Source: Gammaproteobacteria bacterium (lineage in GTDB: Bacteria > Pseudomonadota > Gammaproteobacteria > HK1). Taken from it: 8,742 nucleotides of DNA. Shown in pieces: positions 5,624 through 8,742 of this stretch (the stretch's first letter is position 1; the number at the start of each line of letters is the position of its first letter). The stretch lies in assembly GCA_013042035.1 (NCBI GenBank), contig JABDQX010000092.1, positions 1-8,742 of the forward strand. Direction: 5' to 3'. The position numbers were made by a program, and so were the translations under genes. The notes under the pieces are model-generated. The model did no database searches. It had not been told where the DNA came from and was given only the letters and a program-made list of their open reading frames with translations.

Positions 5624-8600
5624 ATGGAACACACCAAACCAAAAACACAGGATATCGCCATCGTCGGCCTTAGCGCCATTTTCCCGAAATCACCCAATTT
5701 GCAGGGCTATTGGAGCACCCTGGTAAACGGAACCGATTGCATCGAGGAAATCCCCTCTTCCCATTGGCTCATCGATGACTATTTCGACCCCGACCCGAAG
5801 GTTCCGGATAAAACCCATGGAAAGCGGGGGGCATTTCTTTCGCCCATGGATTTCAACGTGGCCGAGTTCGGTATGCCGCCAAATGTCGTTCCCGCTACCG
5901 ACAGTATCCAATTGTTGGGATTGCTGGTGGCCAGGGATGTCCTTATCGACACCTTCGGGAAACACTTCAAGGAGATCAACAAAGATCGGATGAGTGTCAT
6001 CCTGGGCGCTTGCGGAACCACGGAACTGATAATCACCATGGGTAGCCGTTTGCAGCATCCCATCTGGGTCAAGGCGATGCGGGAGGCAGGCCTGCCGGAA
6101 AACAAGGTGATCGATATACGTGATCGCATTGCCTCGGAATACGTGGATTGGAAAGAGGACACCTTCCCCGGCATGTTGAACAACGTGATCTCGGGACGGA
6201 TCGCCAATCGCCTCAATTTCGGGGGCAGCAACTACACCGCCGATGCCGCCTGCGCCTCTTCTTCGTCGGCTTTGTCCGCGGCCATGAATGAGCTCCATCT
6301 TCATCAGGCCGACATGGTGATAACGGGTGGCCTGGACGCCATTAACGACATTTTTATGTTCATGTGTTTTTCCAAAACCCTTGCCCTTTCCAGTACCGGA
6401 GACTGTCGTCCCTTTTCCGATGGGGCGGATGGAACCATGCTTGGAGAGGGCGCCGGGATGTTGGCGCTGCAGCGGCTGGAAGACGCCGAGCGTGATGGCA
6501 ATACCATCTATGCCGTCATCAAGGGATTGGGGAGTTCTTCCGACGGATACGGCGCCAGTGTCTATGCTCCAATATCCAAGGGGCAAGCGCGTTCCCTCGG
6601 GCGAGCCTATGAACAGGCAGGTTATGGCCCAGAAAAGGTTACATTGGTAGAGGCCCACGGAACCGGCACCAAGGCCGGGGATGTAGCGGAATTCGAGGGT
6701 CTCCGGATGGTCTTTGGCCAAGGCGACAAGGGCGACGATCCTTCACGCCCCCGCTGCGCATTGGGTTCTGTAAAGTCCCAGATCGCTCATACCAAGGCCG
6801 CCGCCGGTACCGCCAGCCTGATCAAAATCATATTGGCGCTCCATCACCGTATTTTGCCTCCCACGATCAAGATCGGCTCACCCAATCCGAAGCTGGATTT
6901 TTCCAATAGCCCCTTTTATCTCAATGCCAGGGCGCGCCCCTGGATCCATTCGGCGCTCGAGCCACGCCGCGCCTCGTCAAGCTCATTCGGATTCGGCGGC
7001 ACTAATTTTCATGTTGCCGTGGAGGAATATCGGGGTTCAAAGGGCAAGACACCCAAACGATTATTGGCGCTTCCCTCCCATCTGTTTCTTTTCTCCGCCT
7101 CGGATTCGGCGGGGTTGAACCGGGATGTGGCGACGGCGCTCGAGGAAGCCGGGCGCGATTCCCAGGCATTCGGACCGTGCGCGATAGACACCCAATCGAG
7201 CTTCGATCCCAAAGCCGCCTGCCGCCTTGCCTTGGTCGCCACGGATATCGATGATCTTCGGGCCAAGGCGGATCAGATAACCGGTCACTTCAAATCCCAA
7301 CCGGATAAATCACTTTCCTTGGCCACGGGTATCCATTACGAATCCGAGCCGGCAGTCGATAACAAGGTCGCCTTTCTTTTCTCCGGACAGGGTAGTCACT
7401 ACCTGGATATGGGCGCGGATCTCGCCATGGCCTTTTCGGCCGCCCGCAGGGTATGGGACAGCGGAACCGGTCTCACCCCGCCTGGGGAACTGGCGTTGCA
7501 CGAGGTGGTTTTCCCGGCGCCTGTCTTCGATGACGACATCAAGAAAATTCAGCGTGAGCGGTTGAATCTCACCTCATGGACACAGCCTGCCATCATGGCG
7601 GTCAGTCTGTCCCAACTTGCGTTGTTGGAAAGGCTTGGCGTACAGCCGGACATGGTGGGAGGGCACAGCCTCGGTGAGATTACGGCCCTGTTTTGCGCCG
7701 GCGTGATGGAACACTCCGATCCGCTGGCGGCGCTGCGGGTGGCGAGGAAACGCGGTGAACTCATGGTCCTGGCGGGAGAAAACACCCCTGGAGCCATGTG
7801 CGCGGTTTTCGCTTCCGAAAAGATCGTGGAAGAAAAACTCGCCGCCTGGGATTCAAAGGCGGTGATTGCCAACTACAACACACCGGAACAGGTGGCCTTG
7901 TCAGGGGATGTGGCGTCCATCGAGGCGCTGATTACGCGATTCTCCGATGAGAAGATCCGGGCAGTCCGCTTGCCGGTTTCCACCGGATTCCATTCCCCCA
8001 TCGTGGCACCGTCCTCTCTGCCATTTCGCGATTTTCTGGCCGGTCTGACCGTGCATAAACCCTGTATTCCCCTGTATTCCAATACTACGGCCAAGCCTTA
8101 CCCGGATGGTGATCCCGAATCCATCCGCGATACCGTGGCCGACCAACTGGCCAACCCGGTATTGTTTGTCGACAAAGTGCGCGCCATGTATGAAAACGGG
8201 GCGCGGATTTTCGTGGAGGTGGGGCCAGGTTCAGCGCTGATGGCCATGGTCGATCAAATTCTGACCGATCATCCCCATGAAGCCATCGCCCTCGACACCA
8301 AGGATAAGCAGGATTTGATCGGTTTCTGGAACGGTCTGGCGCGAGTCTCCTTACTCAGTGAAAAGAAGCTGAACTTCGCAAGCCTGTGGGAAGACTATCG
8401 GGTGGAGCGGCCACCGGAGGCGAAGAAAGGCCCCACGGTGCTTAGCATTACAGGCACCAATTACGGCAAGCCCTATCCGCCGTCTGGCGGGAGCAAATCC
8501 CTCCCAGCGCCAAATCCATCGATACCCAAAGCAACAAAAGCCGAATCGATCAAGAAAGAAGCGATCAAAAAAGAGGAAGCAAAAAAGACCGTGGAAAGAT

Positions 8601-8742
8601 CCTCTCCCCAACAAGCCCAGGCAACACCTTCGGCGCAACCTTCGGCGCAACCTTCGGTACAGCCTCGGGTGCAATCACCATCCCTGGCGCAATCCCAAGC
8701 CGAATCCGGGGTTTGCGCCATGGAGCGGCCATCCGCCGCACC
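5624..8742 (+). CDS. PfaA-like iterative type I polyketide/PUFA synthase (KS-AT-linker), C-terminus outside window
   Basis: An open frame of 1039 codons runs from ATG 5624 (AAGGA eight bases upstream) past the right edge. The ketosynthase spans about 10-468, from DIAIVGLSAIFP to SSFGFGGTNFHVAV. It has an intact triad: Cys210 in DAACASSSS, His345 in EAHGTGT, and His389 in SVKSQIAHTKAAAG. The block GMPPNVVPATDSIQLL (83-98) and EDTFPGMLNNVISGRIANR are typical of PfaA/HglE-type synthases rather than modular PKSs. The acyltransferase spans about 580-890, with SGQGSHY (587-593), active-site Ser682 in GGHSLGE, Arg710, His790 in TGFHSP, and VEVGPGS (864-870); it looks malonyl-selective. LSITGTNYGKPYPP (940-953) resembles the post-AT segment of PfaA. 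A Lys/Glu- and then Pro/Ala/Gln-rich linker follows. Tandem ACPs and a ketoreductase are expected beyond the window. Together with PfaD this should build a long-chain acyl product; the chain itself cannot be deduced. Confidence 0.93.
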   Translation, partial: MEHTKPKTQDIAIVGLSAIFPKSPNLQGYWSTLVNGTDCIEEIPSSHWLIDDYFDPDPKVPDKTHGKRGAFLSPMDFNVAEFGMPPNVVPATDSIQLLGLLVARDVLIDTFGKHFKEINKDRMSVILGACGTTELIITMGSRLQHPIWVKAMREAGLPENKVIDIRDRIASEYVDWKEDTFPGMLNNVISGRIANRLNFGGSNYTADAACASSSSALSAAMNELHLHQADMVITGGLDAINDIFMFMCFSKTLALSSTGDCRPFSDGADGTMLGEGAGMLALQRLEDAERDGNTIYAVIKGLGSSSDGYGASVYAPISKGQARSLGRAYEQAGYGPEKVTLVEAHGTGTKAGDVAEFEGLRMVFGQGDKGDDPSRPRCALGSVKSQIAHTKAAAGTASLIKIILALHHRILPPTIKIGSPNPKLDFSNSPFYLNARARPWIHSALEPRRASSSSFGFGGTNFHVAVEEYRGSKGKTPKRLLALPSHLFLFSASDSAGLNRDVATALEEAGRDSQAFGPCAIDTQSSFDPKAACRLALVATDIDDLRAKADQITGHFKSQPDKSLSLATGIHYESEPAVDNKVAFLFSGQGSHYLDMGADLAMAFSAARRVWDSGTGLTPPGELALHEVVFPAPVFDDDIKKIQRERLNLTSWTQPAIMAVSLSQLALLERLGVQPDMVGGHSLGEITALFCAGVMEHSDPLAALRVARKRGELMVLAGENTPGAMCAVFASEKIVEEKLAAWDSKAVIANYNTPEQVALSGDVASIEALITRFSDEKIRAVRLPVSTGFHSPIVAPSSLPFRDFLAGLTVHKPCIPLYSNTTAKPYPDGDPESIRDTVADQLANPVLFVDKVRAMYENGARIFVEVGPGSALMAMVDQILTDHPHEAIALDTKDKQDLIGFWNGLARVSLLSEKKLNFASLWEDYRVERPPEAKKGPTVLSITGTNYGKPYPPSGGSKSLPAPNPSIPKATKAESIKKEAIKKEEAKKTVERSSPQQAQATPSAQPSAQPSVQPRVQSPSLAQSQAESGVCAMERPSAA
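8627..8674 (+). repeat. Four tandem 12-base repeats coding for a PSAQ-like linker
   Basis: CCTTCGGCGCAA is present twice exactly (8627-8638, 8639-8650), followed by two diverged copies (8651-8662, 8663-8674). In frame they encode PSAQ, PSAQ, PSVQ and PRVQ (residues 1002-1017). They follow a Lys-rich stretch (KKEAIKKEEAKK) in the flexible linker after the acyltransferase. Such linkers commonly precede ACP domains in PfaA-type proteins and may vary in copy number between strains. Confidence 0.8.

Noticed and set aside
5690..6721. A 343-codon open frame on the minus strand
   Set aside because: It lies wholly antisense to the ketosynthase domain, whose conserved motifs are unambiguous. Its translation has no recognisable motif and it is a by-product of codon bias.

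Overview
This window most likely comes from the chromosome of a proteobacterium, and gammaproteobacterial gene content fits best. The left third is ordinary housekeeping sequence on the minus strand: the first 45 codons of mnmG (tRNA U34 modification), a D-amino-acid aminotransferase (dat) and a DacA-type D-alanyl-D-alanine carboxypeptidase. dacA followed directly by dat is a common gammaproteobacterial pair acting on D-alanine and cell-wall peptides. The taxonomic call rests on gene content and protein motifs only.

The right two thirds is a specialised-lipid or polyketide locus read rightwards, divergently from dacA. After a 315-base control region come, in order, a type III polyketide synthase (chalcone-synthase fold, complete Cys-His-Asn triad), a PfaD-family flavin-dependent enoyl reductase, and the first 1039 codons of a very large PfaA-like iterative type I synthase. 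The synthase shows KS, then malonyl-type AT, then a Lys- and Pro/Ala/Gln-rich linker, and runs off the right edge. ACP and ketoreductase domains, and probably a second large synthase subunit with further KS and dehydratase domains, would be expected beyond the edge.

The three genes lie 103 and 76 bases apart on one strand and look like one transcription unit. A reasonable model is that the PfaA-like complex and PfaD build a long, possibly polyunsaturated acyl chain. The type III enzyme would then take that chain as starter and close it into an alkylresorcinol, alkylpyrone or related phenolic lipid. Azotobacter Ars (type I FAS plus type III PKS) is a functional precedent, but there the chain builder is FAS-like and not PUFA-synthase-like. 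This product prediction is inference.

The control region between dacA and the type III PKS holds a good sigma70-type promoter for dacA on the minus strand and a perfect extended -10 element (TGCTATAAT) for the lipid genes. It also has two 13-base direct repeats between the promoters, a run of ten G residues at the predicted start of the lipid-gene transcript, and a T-rich leader. The G run makes slippage-based switching of the locus a testable idea. No RNA genes, insertion sequences or CRISPR arrays were seen.
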